This document shows positions 50,108-58,867 of a DNA stretch of 64,000 nt, piece after piece. Position 1 is the stretch's first letter; every line of letters begins with the position of its first letter. The notes below the pieces were generated by a model. That model saw nothing but the letters and a program-made list of their open reading frames with translations, was not told the origin of the DNA and did no database searches. The stretch spans positions 434,001 through 498,000 of the forward strand of contig NZ_CP019770.1 in the NCBI RefSeq assembly GCF_004328665.1, given 5' to 3'. The position numbers were made by a program, and so were the translations under genes. The DNA comes from Pseudoalteromonas sp. DL-6 (lineage in GTDB: Bacteria > Pseudomonadota > Gammaproteobacteria > Enterobacterales > Alteromonadaceae).

Positions 50108-52159
50108 ATGAGCAATGCACAAACAAATCCCCTTATTGGGCTTGAAGGACTTCCTCCTTTTTCAAAAATAAAGCCTGAGCATGTAGTACCGGCATTAAAA
50201 AAAGGTATCGAGCACTGTCGCAGTGCGATTGAAAGCGTATTAGCAAAGCAATCTTTCACCTGGAATGATTTAGTACTACCGCTTGAAGAAGCCGACGATA
50301 AACTATCGCGATTATTTTCACCGGTATCACATTTAAACTCAGTAATGAACAACGATGAACTTCGCGAAGCTTACGAGCAGTGTTTACCGCTTATTTCTGA
50401 ATATTCTACTTTTGTTGGCCAACACCAAGGTTTATATGAGGCTTACAGCGCGCTTTATAATAGCGATGAATTTAAAACTCTCACCACCGCCCAGCAAAAA
50501 ACCATTACTAATGCGTTGCGAGATTTTAAGCTATCAGGTATTGCGTTAAATCCTGAGCAACAAAAACGCTATGGCGAAATCAGTGCGCGTTTATCAGAGC
50601 TTGCCTCAAAATTTGGTAATAATGTGATGGATGCAACACTTGCATGGCATAAGCATATTACCGATGAAAGCCAATTGGCTGGTTTACCAGAATCAGCACT
50701 GGCATTAGCGGCCGATACAGCAAAAAGTAAAGAGCTAGAAGGCTGGGTATTTACTCTCGATTTTCCATCTTACTTACCTATAATGACTTACGCAGACGAC
50801 CGTGAGCTACGCAAAGAAACATACACCGCGTTTTCTACTCGTGCATCCGATCAAGGCCCTAATGCAGGTGAGTTCGATAACTCGGCGATAATGAGTGAAG
50901 AGCTGGCACTGCGTCATGAGTTAGCACAATTACTTGGCTTTAATAATTACGCCGAAAAATCGTTAGCGACAAAAATGGCAGAATCACCTGCACAGGTATT
51001 TTCATTTTTAGAAGATTTAGCCGCTAAATCTAAGCCACAAGCAGAGCAAGAGCTTAAAGAGTTGCAACAATATGCAGAGCAACAGTACGGTATTAGTGAA
51101 CTACAGGCATGGGACTTTGGTTATTACAGCGAAAAGCTAAAGCAAGAAAAGTACGCGATTTCAGATGAAGTATTACGCCCATACTTCCCTGCCGATAAAG
51201 TGCTCAGTGGTTTGTTTGAAACCGTTAACCGTTTGTTTGGTATTACTGTTAAAGAGCAAAAAGACATTGATACTTACCATAAAGATGTGCGCTTTTTTGA
51301 AATTTACGATAGCAACAATATTTTACGTGGTCGTTTCTACTTAGATTTGTACGCCCGCGACCACAAGCGTGGTGGTGCGTGGATGGATGACTGTATGGGT
51401 CGTAAAGTGCGTGCTAATGGTGAACTTCAAACACCAGTTGCTTACTTAGTGTGTAACTTTAATAAAGCGATTGGCGATAAGCCTGCTTTGTTTACCCATA
51501 ATGAAGTAACCACACTGTTCCATGAGTTTGGTCACGGCATTCACCACATGTTAACTCAAGTAGATGCAGCGCCTGTTGCTGGTATTAATGGTGTGGCATG
51601 GGATGCCGTTGAATTGCCAAGTCAGTTTTTAGAAAACTGGTGTTACGAGGAAGAAGCCCTAAGCTTTATTTCAGGCCACTTCGAAACCGGTGAGCCATTA
51701 CCAAAAGAGCTACTAGATAAACTATTGGCCGCTAAAAATTACAACTCAGGTATGCAAATGCTAAGACAACTTGAGTTCTCGTTATTCGATTTTAAAATTC
51801 ACCATGACTACGTGGCAGACAAACCATGTAACATTCAAGCTGTACTTGATGATGTACGCAGTCGTACCTCAGTCATTAAGCCGCCAGCGTTTAACCGTTT
51901 TCAGCATGGCTTTAGTCATATTTTTGCGGGCGGTTATAGCGCGGGGTATTACTCGTATAAATGGGCTGAAGTACTTTCGGCAGACGCCTACTCTAAATTT
52001 GAAGAAGAGGGGATTTTTAATCCACAAACGGGTCAAGCGTTTATGCAGCATATTCTTGAAAAAGGCGGCAGCGAAGAGCCAATGGCATTGTTTAAAAACT
52101 TCCGTGGTCGTGAGCCAAGTGTAGATGCACTACTGCGCCACAGCGGAATCGCCGCTTAG
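50108..52159 (+). CDS. prlC: Oligopeptidase A
   Basis: Zinc metallopeptidase (M3) of the cytoplasm degrading short peptides, including cleaved signal peptides. 683 residues; zinc motif HEFGHGIHHM (HExxH) near residue 475, the downstream Glu region ENWCYEE, and FSHIFAGGYSAGYYSYKWAEVL. Of several in-frame starts (TTG 50087, ATG 50102, ATG 50108), the last has the best spacing from CTGAGAA. prlC next to rsmJ is conserved in gammaproteobacteria; here a response regulator lies between. Confidence 0.94.
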   Translation: MSNAQTNPLIGLEGLPPFSKIKPEHVVPALKKGIEHCRSAIESVLAKQSFTWNDLVLPLEEADDKLSRLFSPVSHLNSVMNNDELREAYEQCLPLISEYSTFVGQHQGLYEAYSALYNSDEFKTLTTAQQKTITNALRDFKLSGIALNPEQQKRYGEISARLSELASKFGNNVMDATLAWHKHITDESQLAGLPESALALAADTAKSKELEGWVFTLDFPSYLPIMTYADDRELRKETYTAFSTRASDQGPNAGEFDNSAIMSEELALRHELAQLLGFNNYAEKSLATKMAESPAQVFSFLEDLAAKSKPQAEQELKELQQYAEQQYGISELQAWDFGYYSEKLKQEKYAISDEVLRPYFPADKVLSGLFETVNRLFGITVKEQKDIDTYHKDVRFFEIYDSNNILRGRFYLDLYARDHKRGGAWMDDCMGRKVRANGELQTPVAYLVCNFNKAIGDKPALFTHNEVTTLFHEFGHGIHHMLTQVDAAPVAGINGVAWDAVELPSQFLENWCYEEEALSFISGHFETGEPLPKELLDKLLAAKNYNSGMQMLRQLEFSLFDFKIHHDYVADKPCNIQAVLDDVRSRTSVIKPPAFNRFQHGFSHIFAGGYSAGYYSYKWAEVLSADAYSKFEEEGIFNPQTGQAFMQHILEKGGSEEPMALFKNFRGREPSVDALLRHSGIAA

Positions 52160-52187
52160 GGTCTGTTGACCTTTGCGGATTAAAATA
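52160..52187. repeat. Solo end of the 34-kb MITE-like element
   Basis: GGTCTGTTGACCTTT followed by GCGGATTAAAAT: the first 27 bp match the left end of the 34112 element with one difference, then similarity stops. It begins one base after the prlC stop codon. No right end was found nearby. Confidence 0.8.
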
Positions 52188-52192
52188 TAATT

Positions 52193-52219
52193 AAAAAAGC
52201 GCCCCAGAGGCGCTTTTTT
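52193..52219 (+). terminator. Terminator of prlC
   Basis: AAAAAAGCGCC-CCAGA-GGCGCTTTTTT, about 33 bp after the prlC stop and directly after the solo element end. Confidence 0.88.
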
Positions 52220-52321
52220 ATTGCCTAAAACACAGTGCTGTTAAAGAATATTTTGAATAAATTTTAGTAGTTTTAACATCGCGTACTATGCTTTGAACAA
52301 AGTACTAAAAGGGACTAACGC

Positions 52322-53500
52322 ATGGCAAAGTTAATACTGGCAATTGATGACGATAAATTAATGCACCATATTATTGAAGAATCTTTAGCTGGGTTTTGCA
52401 AAGTGATCCATGCCAAAAATGGTGAAGATGGCATAAGACAAGCGATAAAATATAACCCCGATATTATTTTGCTTGATGTTGAAATGCCAGGCATGTCTGG
52501 TTATGAGGTTTGCCAAACTATTAAACAAAATAAAGCCACAACAGATATTCCGGTAATGTTTTTATCATCCAGAGTGGGGCAAGCTGAACGTATTAAAGGG
52601 TTTAGTGTTGGCGGGGCTGACTACATTTTGAAGCCTTTTAACGCACAGGAGTTGATGGCACGGATTAAAATTCTTTACCAGTATCGCAAGCAGTGTGCAA
52701 CACTGCAGTATGATATAGCAAAGGCCAATAAAACAGCTGAAATGGCGATGATTGAAACCGGTGACATGGGGCGCATTATGCGTTTTGTTTGTCAAAGCTA
52801 TCATGCAGATAATTTAGAATTATTAAGTGAATACTTTTTAGGTTTTTTTACTCCATTACACCTCAATGTCGTGGTTGTTTTTTGGCAGAATAACCAGGGA
52901 ATGTTTTATAGCCAAGAAACAGGTGTATGCCCATTAGAGCAAGAGCTACTCATACAGCATAAAAATGCAGAACGCTTTGTTGATATTGGTCATAGTACTA
53001 TTATAAATTACCCTAATATTTCACTATTAATTAAAAATATGCCTGTAGATACGCCATCACTTTATGGCCGCTATAAAGATTTATTTCCGCATATTTTAGA
53101 AGTAACTAACGAAAAAGTAGTGACTATACAGCAGCACCAATATCGACTAATGCGCGATAATGAGCTAACCCTTGCTTTTCAAGATATTGTTGCCCAGCTT
53201 AAAAATCAAAACGCCATGCAAACGAGTGCAATTAGCCAGCTTACAGAGCAGCTTGAGCAACTCCAATCGCTAATACAAACACTCAACGAGATACCAGCTT
53301 CGCAATTTAATCAGCAAATAACTCAGCTTAGTCATACATCACAGCAGCTGGTTGCAACCACTAATGATTTAGCCTTTATTAAGCACCAACTAAAAACAAC
53401 CACTCAACAGCGTGATGACTTAATTACTCAAACACAACTAAGTAAACAACAAACGCAGCCAGAACCTGAGAGCGAAAATAACGATATTGAGTTGTTTTAA
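52322..53500 (+). CDS. Response regulator with unrecognised output region
   Basis: 392 residues. Residues 1-120 form a receiver domain with acidic pocket (AIDDDK), phospho-acceptor Asp52 in LLDVEMPG, LSSR and Lys104 in LKPF, all intact. Residues about 140-300 are a globular region with no HTH, GGDEF, EAL, HD or kinase motif that I can recognise. Residues about 300-380 are Gln-rich coiled coil, and the tail is acidic. GGGACTAACG precedes the ATG. No histidine kinase adjoins it. It stands between prlC and rsmJ, normally neighbours, suggesting insertion here. Confidence 0.85.
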   Translation: MAKLILAIDDDKLMHHIIEESLAGFCKVIHAKNGEDGIRQAIKYNPDIILLDVEMPGMSGYEVCQTIKQNKATTDIPVMFLSSRVGQAERIKGFSVGGADYILKPFNAQELMARIKILYQYRKQCATLQYDIAKANKTAEMAMIETGDMGRIMRFVCQSYHADNLELLSEYFLGFFTPLHLNVVVVFWQNNQGMFYSQETGVCPLEQELLIQHKNAERFVDIGHSTIINYPNISLLIKNMPVDTPSLYGRYKDLFPHILEVTNEKVVTIQQHQYRLMRDNELTLAFQDIVAQLKNQNAMQTSAISQLTEQLEQLQSLIQTLNEIPASQFNQQITQLSHTSQQLVATTNDLAFIKHQLKTTTQQRDDLITQTQLSKQQTQPEPESENNDIELF

Positions 53501-53565
53501 ACTAGAGATCGTATATTGGCTTTGTTTGGGTATAATAACGGTGAAATTTATCATCGGAGTGTGAA

Positions 53566-54321
53566 GTGGTTATACAGTGTGCGTTTAAAGAGTGTCGACC
53601 TTATTTAAATGAGTTAGAAGCACGCTTTAGGCTTGCTCAATGGGCAGAGCAAAGCAGTGGTTTTAGCTTGCATTACGATGATAAAGGACTAAGCCTGTAT
53701 AAAACTGACGAGCCAAAATTAGGTGCTATTAACGTAGACTTTGTAACTGGTGCCGTTGCACATAGGCGTAAATTTGGTGGTGGTAAAGGGCAATCAATTG
53801 CCAAAGCGGTTGGCCTTAATAAGGGCGCAACGCCAGTGGTACTCGATGCCACAGCAGGCCTTGGACGCGACGGTTTTGTGTTAGCCTCGCTAGGCTGTAA
53901 AGTAATTCTACATGAGCGCCATCCCGTGGTTGCTGCACTGTTATATGATGGCTTACAACGTGCTTATAACGATAGTGAAATTGGCCCATGGATGCAGCAA
54001 AATATGAGCCTTATCTTTGGCTCAAGCCATACCTTACTTGCCCAATGTGACAGCATGCCCGATGTGGTTTACCTTGATCCTATGTTTCCGCACCGTGAAA
54101 AATCAGCACTGGTTAAAAAAGAAATGCGGGTATTCCAAGAGTTAGTGGGTGGCGATACCGACGCCGATGATTTACTCGATTTTGCTTACCCCCTTGCCAG
54201 TAAGCGTGTAGTAGTGAAACGCCCCGATTACGCACCATTTTTAAATGATAAAACTCCAAGCATGCAAATCAAAACCAAGAAGAACCGCTTTGATGTATAT
54301 GTAAAAGCCGCGATGGTTTAG
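53566..54321 (+). CDS. rsmJ: 16S rRNA (guanine1516-N2)-methyltransferase
   Basis: SAM-dependent methyltransferase for m2G1516 in 16S rRNA. 251 residues; [34 protein letters not shown] is the SAM-binding region and [11 protein letters not shown] the catalytic N/DPPF-like motif. GTG start at 53566, six bases after GGAG. The stop codon TAG lies in GTTTAGGTTAAAG, itself a heptad-like sequence. Confidence 0.93.
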   Translation: MVIQCAFKECRPYLNELEARFRLAQWAEQSSGFSLHYDDKGLSLYKTDEPKLGAINVDFVTGAVAHRRKFGGGKGQSIAKAVGLNKGATPVVLDATAGLGRDGFVLASLGCKVILHERHPVVAALLYDGLQRAYNDSEIGPWMQQNMSLIFGSSHTLLAQCDSMPDVVYLDPMFPHREKSALVKKEMRVFQELVGGDTDADDLLDFAYPLASKRVVVKRPDYAPFLNDKTPSMQIKTKKNRFDVYVKAAMV

Positions 54322-54344
54322 GTTAAAGAACAGTTTTTAGTCTT

Positions 54345-54480
54345 CAGCTGTCAGTTGCCAGCAAAAGATTAAGCCAAGTACGGTGTTTGGGTTAAACGTA
54401 GGCGGAGCTTTACGCCGCGCAGGTAGTTTGACATGTTGTGAAAGTGCGCGAGGTAAACTCTCGCCTATAATATAAAAACT
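54345..54480 (+). repeat. Intergenic repeat fragment between rsmJ and trmJ
   Basis: Contains AGATTAAGCCAAG...GTGTTTGG (about 54367-54391) and GTAGGCGGAGCTTTACGCC (about 54399-54417), both matching blocks of the 48-kb composite repeat (48244-48297). Nothing else was recognised between here and the heptamer array. Confidence 0.7.
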
Positions 54481-54515
54481 GGGCTTGCATAAGGCTCGGT
54501 GTTTAATTTTACTAC

Positions 54516-54663
<148 letters not shown>

Positions 54664-54762
54664 GAACTGATCTTTTAGATCTCGACTATTGAATATAGGA
54701 TCTCAGCGCGTTTTCATGCTAGAATTTGCGCAATTTTTTTGTACTCGATAAGTAGCACTGTA

Positions 54763-55488
54763 ATGATCTTAGATGATATCCGCATCGTTTTAGTTAATAC
54801 CTCACATTCTGGTAATATTGGTTCTGCGGCACGCGCCATGAAAACCATGGGATTATCAAAGTTATACCTTGTAGATCCTGCCTGTGAAATAGATAGCCAT
54901 GCCAGCGCACTGGCTGCAGGTGCTACTGATGTTCTCGGAAATGCGGTTATTGTTGATACGGTTGCCGATGCCATTGCTGATTGTGCATTAACTATTGGTA
55001 CTAGCGCTCGCTCGCGTACATTGTCGTGGCCTATGGTTGAGCCGCGTGAATGTGGTGAAAAGCTTGTTGGCGAAGCTGTAAATGGCCCTGTAGCACTTGT
55101 ATTTGGTCGTGAAAACAGTGGCTTAACAAACGAAGAATTACAACTGTGTAATTACCATGTGTGTATTCCTGCTAACCCAGAATACAGCTCGCTAAATTTA
55201 GCCATGGCAGTACAAACCTTATGTTATGAAACGCGTATGGCATTTCTAAATCAACAGCCTAAAGCGGAACAAGAAGAAGACGAAACCCTATATCCATCGT
55301 CTAAACAAACAGAGCTGTTTTACGAACATCTTGAAGATACCTTGTTTAAAACAGGCTTCATCATTAAGCAGCACCCAGGCATGGTAATGACTAAGCTACG
55401 TCGCTTGTTTAATCGTGCTCGCCCTGAAGATGCTGAAATGAACATATTGCGAGGTATTCTTACCTCAATTAATAAGTCTATAAAATAG
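54763..55488 (+). CDS. trmJ: tRNA (cytidine/uridine-2'-O-)-methyltransferase TrmJ
   Basis: SPOUT methyltransferase modifying the ribose at position 32 of several tRNAs. 241 residues: [21 protein letters not shown] at the start, [14 protein letters not shown] and the SAM knot [17 protein letters not shown]. The frame opens at 54739 but ATG 54763 gives the family start [11 protein letters not shown]. Adjacent to iscR as in E. coli. Confidence 0.94.
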   Translation: MILDDIRIVLVNTSHSGNIGSAARAMKTMGLSKLYLVDPACEIDSHASALAAGATDVLGNAVIVDTVADAIADCALTIGTSARSRTLSWPMVEPRECGEKLVGEAVNGPVALVFGRENSGLTNEELQLCNYHVCIPANPEYSSLNLAMAVQTLCYETRMAFLNQQPKAEQEEDETLYPSSKQTELFYEHLEDTLFKTGFIIKQHPGMVMTKLRRLFNRARPEDAEMNILRGILTSINKSIK

Positions 55489-55525
55489 CAATTAGTTATA
55501 AATAGCGCCCTTTATTACTCCACTA

Positions 55526-55557
55526 ATACTTGACTAAATTACTCAGGTAATTACAAT
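55526..55557 (+). promoter_or_regulatory. IscR type 1 box 1 with embedded promoter
   Basis: ATACTTGACTAAATTACTCA and the following GGTAAT match the type 1 IscR pattern ATAxYYGACT-N6-AGTCRRxTAT with some changes. TTGACT (55530-55535) and TACAAT (55552-55557), spaced 16 bp, form a promoter within and just beyond the box. Confidence 0.72.
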
Positions 55558-55564
55558 AGACCCA

Positions 55565-55590
55565 ATACTTGACCAAAACAGTCGGGTATT
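55565..55590 (+). promoter_or_regulatory. IscR type 1 box 2
   Basis: ATACTTGACCAAAACAGTCG followed by GGTATT is the closest match of the three to the E. coli type 1 consensus. It contains TTGACC at the same position as the -35 hexamers of boxes 1 and 3; its own -10 is weak. Confidence 0.75.
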
Positions 55591-55632
55591 ACAAGTTTAT
55601 CGGTGGCCGTTTGAGGCTAGCCAATCAGGATA

Positions 55633-55664
55633 ATACTTGACTAATCTACTCTGGTAATTAAAAT
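55633..55664 (+). promoter_or_regulatory. IscR type 1 box 3 with proximal iscR promoter
   Basis: ATACTTGACTAATCTACTCT then GGTAAT repeats the same pattern. TTGACT (55637-55642), 16 bp, TAAAAT (55659-55664) give a good promoter about 27 bp upstream of the iscR start; bound IscR holding a [2Fe-2S] cluster would occlude it. Confidence 0.75.
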
Positions 55665-55690
55665 TTGCACTCTTTTGTGCGGGGGGCGTT

Positions 55691-56182
55691 ATGAAGTTAA
55701 CATCAAAAGGCAGATATGCCGTTACAGCCATGCTGGATGTTGCACTACATGCAAATATAGGCCCTGTAGCGCTTGCAGATATTTCGCAGCGCCAAGAAAT
55801 TTCTTTGTCTTATCTTGAGCAGTTATTTGCCCGTTTACGTAAGAATGGGCTAGTGAGTTCTGTTCGAGGTCCTGGTGGGGGCTATTTACTAGGACGTGAG
55901 GCCGATGTGATTTCAGTTGGCGATGTTATCAATGCGGTAGATGAATCTGTTGACGCTACTCGGTGTCAGCGAAGCAATACTGGTTGTCAAAGTGGTATGC
56001 GTTGTTTAACCCATACATTATGGTCAGACTTAAGCGCACGAATTGAAGAATTTTTAAATAATATTACCTTAGCTGAACTGGTTGAAAAGTCGGACGTTAA
56101 AGCGGTCGCTCTTCGCCAAGAAAACAGCGTTAATGATGCAATTAAGCAGTTGGAAAATATTCAAGTAAGCTGTCAACTTTAA
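55691..56182 (+). CDS. iscR: Fe-S cluster regulator IscR
   Basis: Rrf2-family [2Fe-2S] repressor of isc, freed when clusters are scarce. 163 residues; winged helix [20 protein letters not shown] ... [27 protein letters not shown], then cluster ligands Cys92, Cys99, Cys105 and His108. The first two cysteines are separated by six residues (CQRSNTGC) rather than the five of E. coli IscR. A G-rich ribosome-binding site (GGGGGGCG) precedes the ATG. It heads the isc operon and is autoregulated through the boxes upstream. Confidence 0.95.
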   Translation: MKLTSKGRYAVTAMLDVALHANIGPVALADISQRQEISLSYLEQLFARLRKNGLVSSVRGPGGGYLLGREADVISVGDVINAVDESVDATRCQRSNTGCQSGMRCLTHTLWSDLSARIEEFLNNITLAELVEKSDVKAVALRQENSVNDAIKQLENIQVSCQL

Positions 56183-56206
56183 GGTTGACCTGCAGCGGAG
56201 AGAGAA

Positions 56207-57424
56207 ATGAAGTTACCGATTTATTTAGATTACGCAGCAACTACGCCCGTTGACGAACGAGTTGCCAAAGAAATGATGCAGTGCCTGACTATGGACGGTA
56301 ATTTTGGTAATCCAGCATCGCGTTCACACCGTTTTGGTTGGCAAGCTGAAGAAGTCGTTGACCAAGCACGCACTGACATTGCTGATTTAATTAATGCAGA
56401 CCCACGTGAAATCGTATTCACATCGGGTGCAACAGAATCAAATAACCTTGCTATTAAAGGTGCGGCTCAGTTTTACAAGAAAAAAGGTAAGCATGTTATT
56501 ACCGCTAAAACTGAACACAAAGCAGTTATCGACACATGTCGTGAGCTTGAGCGTCAAGGGTTTGAAGTAACTTATATGGACGTTGAAGAAAACGGCCTAC
56601 TTGATCTGCAAAAATTAGCAGATACGATGCGTGACGACACTGTGCTTGTAAGCATTATGCATGTAAATAACGAGCTAGGTGTAATCCAAGACATCAACAC
56701 TATTGGTGAAATGTGTCGCGAACGTAAAATTATGTTCCACGTAGATGCAGCACAAAGCGCAGGTAAAGTTTTAATCGATGTGCAACAAACCAAAGTAGAT
56801 TTCATGTCATTCTCGGCGCACAAAGTATACGGCCCTAAAGGCGTAGGTGCTTTGTATGTTCGCCGTAAACCACGTGCACGTTTAGAAGCACAAATGCACG
56901 GTGGCGGCCATGAGCGTGGTATGCGTTCTGGTACATTAGCAACCCATCAGTTAGTAGGTATGGGCGCAGCATTTAGAATTGCAAAACAAGATTTTGAAAA
57001 AGATCACGCACACATCAGTGCGTTACGTAAACGCCTAATCGACGGCATTTTAACAGATATGGACGAAGTGTACTTTAACGGCACACAAGACCAATCAGTA
57101 CCTGGTATTGTTAATATCAGCTTTAACTTTGTTGAAGGTGAGTCGTTACTAATGGCCGTTAAAGATATTGCGGTATCGTCAGGTTCAGCCTGTACATCTG
57201 CAAGTTTAGAACCTTCTTACGTATTACGTGCATTAGGCCGCAACGACGAATTAGCACATAGTTCAATTCGTTTTAGTATTGGCCGTTTTACCACAGAAGA
57301 AGAGATTGATTACACCGTTGAGCTAATGAAAAACTCGATTGGCCGTTTACGTGAAATGTCTCCTCTTTGGGAAATGCACCAAGAAGGTGTTGATTTAGAT
57401 TCAGTTGAATGGGCACACCACTAA
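56207..57424 (+). CDS. iscS: Cysteine desulfurase IscS
   Basis: PLP enzyme that takes sulfur from cysteine for Fe-S clusters and, via other partners, for thiamin and tRNA thiolation; it is thus the probable sulfur source for ThiF/ThiS here. 405 residues; PLP lysine Lys206 in [12 protein letters not shown] and persulfide cysteine Cys329 in [18 protein letters not shown]-terminus DSVEWAHH for IscU contact. AGAGAGAA precedes the ATG. Confidence 0.97.
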   Translation: MKLPIYLDYAATTPVDERVAKEMMQCLTMDGNFGNPASRSHRFGWQAEEVVDQARTDIADLINADPREIVFTSGATESNNLAIKGAAQFYKKKGKHVITAKTEHKAVIDTCRELERQGFEVTYMDVEENGLLDLQKLADTMRDDTVLVSIMHVNNELGVIQDINTIGEMCRERKIMFHVDAAQSAGKVLIDVQQTKVDFMSFSAHKVYGPKGVGALYVRRKPRARLEAQMHGGGHERGMRSGTLATHQLVGMGAAFRIAKQDFEKDHAHISALRKRLIDGILTDMDEVYFNGTQDQSVPGIVNISFNFVEGESLLMAVKDIAVSSGSACTSASLEPSYVLRALGRNDELAHSSIRFSIGRFTTEEEIDYTVELMKNSIGRLREMSPLWEMHQEGVDLDSVEWAHH

Positions 57425-57464
57425 TTAGTGGAGCCCATACCTAGCAGGTAGTGAGGATAGAATT

Positions 57465-57848
57465 ATGGCTTACAGTGATAAAGTAATCGACCACGTAGAA
57501 AACCCACGTAACGTAGGTGCTCTAGATAAAAACGATCCGTCAGTGGCAACGGGTATGGTAGGCGCACCAGCATGTGGTGACGTAATGAAACTGCAAATTA
57601 AAGTGTCTGCAGAAGGCGTGATTGAAGATGCAAAATTCAAAACGTACGGCTGTGGTAGTGCAATTGCTTCATCTTCACTGGTAACAGAGTGGGTTAAAGG
57701 CAAAACACTAGACGAAGCGTCTACTATCAAAAATACCGATATCAGCGCAGAGCTAGAATTACCACCAGTGAAAATTCACTGTTCAATTTTAGCAGAAGAT
57801 GCAATTCAAGCAGCAATTGCAGATTACAAAAGCAAACATACAAACTAA
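57465..57848 (+). CDS. iscU: Fe-S scaffold protein IscU
   Basis: Platform on which new clusters are built. 127 residues; cluster ligands Cys37 (GAPACGD), Cys63 (YGCGSA) and Cys106 (KIHCSI), and the HscA-recognition motif LPPVK at 99-103. Confidence 0.97.
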   Translation: MAYSDKVIDHVENPRNVGALDKNDPSVATGMVGAPACGDVMKLQIKVSAEGVIEDAKFKTYGCGSAIASSSLVTEWVKGKTLDEASTIKNTDISAELELPPVKIHCSILAEDAIQAAIADYKSKHTN

Positions 57849-57857
57849 GAGATATTC

Positions 57858-58181
57858 ATGGCAGTGACATTGACAGATGCGGCAGCAAACCGCGTACAAT
57901 CATTTTTAGCAAACCGTGGTAAAGGCATTGGCCTGCGAGTTGGCATTAAAACGACGGGCTGTTCAGGTCTTGCTTATGTATTAGAGTTTGTTGATGAGCT
58001 AAACGATGACGATGAAACATTTGCGGCTAAAGGCGTTACCTTAATTGTTGACGCTAAAAGCTTAGTTTATATCGACGGCACTGAGCTCGACTACACTAAA
58101 GAAGGCTTAAATGAAGGGTTTAAATTTAATAACCCTAATCAAGCTGATGAGTGTGGTTGTGGTGAAAGCTTTACCGTTTAA
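57858..58181 (+). CDS. iscA: Fe-S carrier protein IscA
   Basis: A-type carrier delivering clusters to apoproteins. 107 residues; Cys35 (TTGCSGLAY) and the C-terminal Cys99/Cys101 (ECGCGESF) are the metal ligands. It follows iscU by 9 bp. Confidence 0.96.
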   Translation: MAVTLTDAAANRVQSFLANRGKGIGLRVGIKTTGCSGLAYVLEFVDELNDDDETFAAKGVTLIVDAKSLVYIDGTELDYTKEGLNEGFKFNNPNQADECGCGESFTV

Positions 58182-58222
58182 GCTCAAACTTGTTTTGAAT
58201 ACCTAAGCTACTTGGGTATAAC

Positions 58223-58251
58223 TAAGCCCTGCCAATTAATGTAGGGCTTTG
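58223..58251 (+). other. Hairpin between iscA and hscB
   Basis: AAGCCCT / AGGGCTT (about 58224-58249) in the 86-bp gap, followed by only two or three T. It may be a weak attenuator or processing site separating iscRSUA from hscBA-fdx expression. Confidence 0.5.
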
Positions 58252-58267
58252 TCATTTGTGAGAAGTT

Positions 58268-58795
58268 ATGCGTTATTTTGAGTTATTTGCAATTCCCGTT
58301 GACTACAATATTGATTTAGCAACGATCAACAAGCACTACTTAGAACTTCAACGTGCTGTTCATCCTGATCGCCATGCTAATGCCAGCAGCCGTGATAAAT
58401 TAATGGCCGTGCAAAGTACTGCCGAAATTAATGATGCACTGCAAACACTCAAGCACCCCGTTAAACGTGCAGAATATATGCTGAGTGAGCTGGGCGTTGA
58501 TATTCGCGCTGAGCAGCAAACATTGCAAGATCCCATGTTTTTAATGCAGCAAATGGAGCTTCGCGAAGAACTTGAAGAGTTAGCGACCACAAGCGATCCT
58601 GATTCTGCTATTGCTCATTTTGAAAAACAAATAAAGCAGCTTGATCAGCAATATAGTGCGCAATTGGCAGAGCAGTTAGCAAGTAACGATGAGCAGCAAT
58701 ATCAACAAGCAGCAGACAGCATTCGTAAGCTAAAGTTTGTCTATAAGTTACGCGACGAACTAGAACGCATAGAAGACAGTTTATTTGATCAGTAA
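58268..58795 (+). CDS. hscB: Fe-S co-chaperone HscB
   Basis: J-domain protein that brings IscU to HscA. 175 residues; HPD at 32-34 (AVHPDRH) and a C-terminal three-helix bundle (about 80-175) binding IscU. ATG preceded by GAGAAGTT. Confidence 0.95.
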   Translation: MRYFELFAIPVDYNIDLATINKHYLELQRAVHPDRHANASSRDKLMAVQSTAEINDALQTLKHPVKRAEYMLSELGVDIRAEQQTLQDPMFLMQQMELREELEELATTSDPDSAIAHFEKQIKQLDQQYSAQLAEQLASNDEQQYQQAADSIRKLKFVYKLRDELERIEDSLFDQ

Positions 58796-58867
58796 TACCA
58801 ATAGCATTTAATAATTGGTTAATAATTCACTTGCTGCAAAGCGAGCAACACGAGTTTAAAGAGCATT

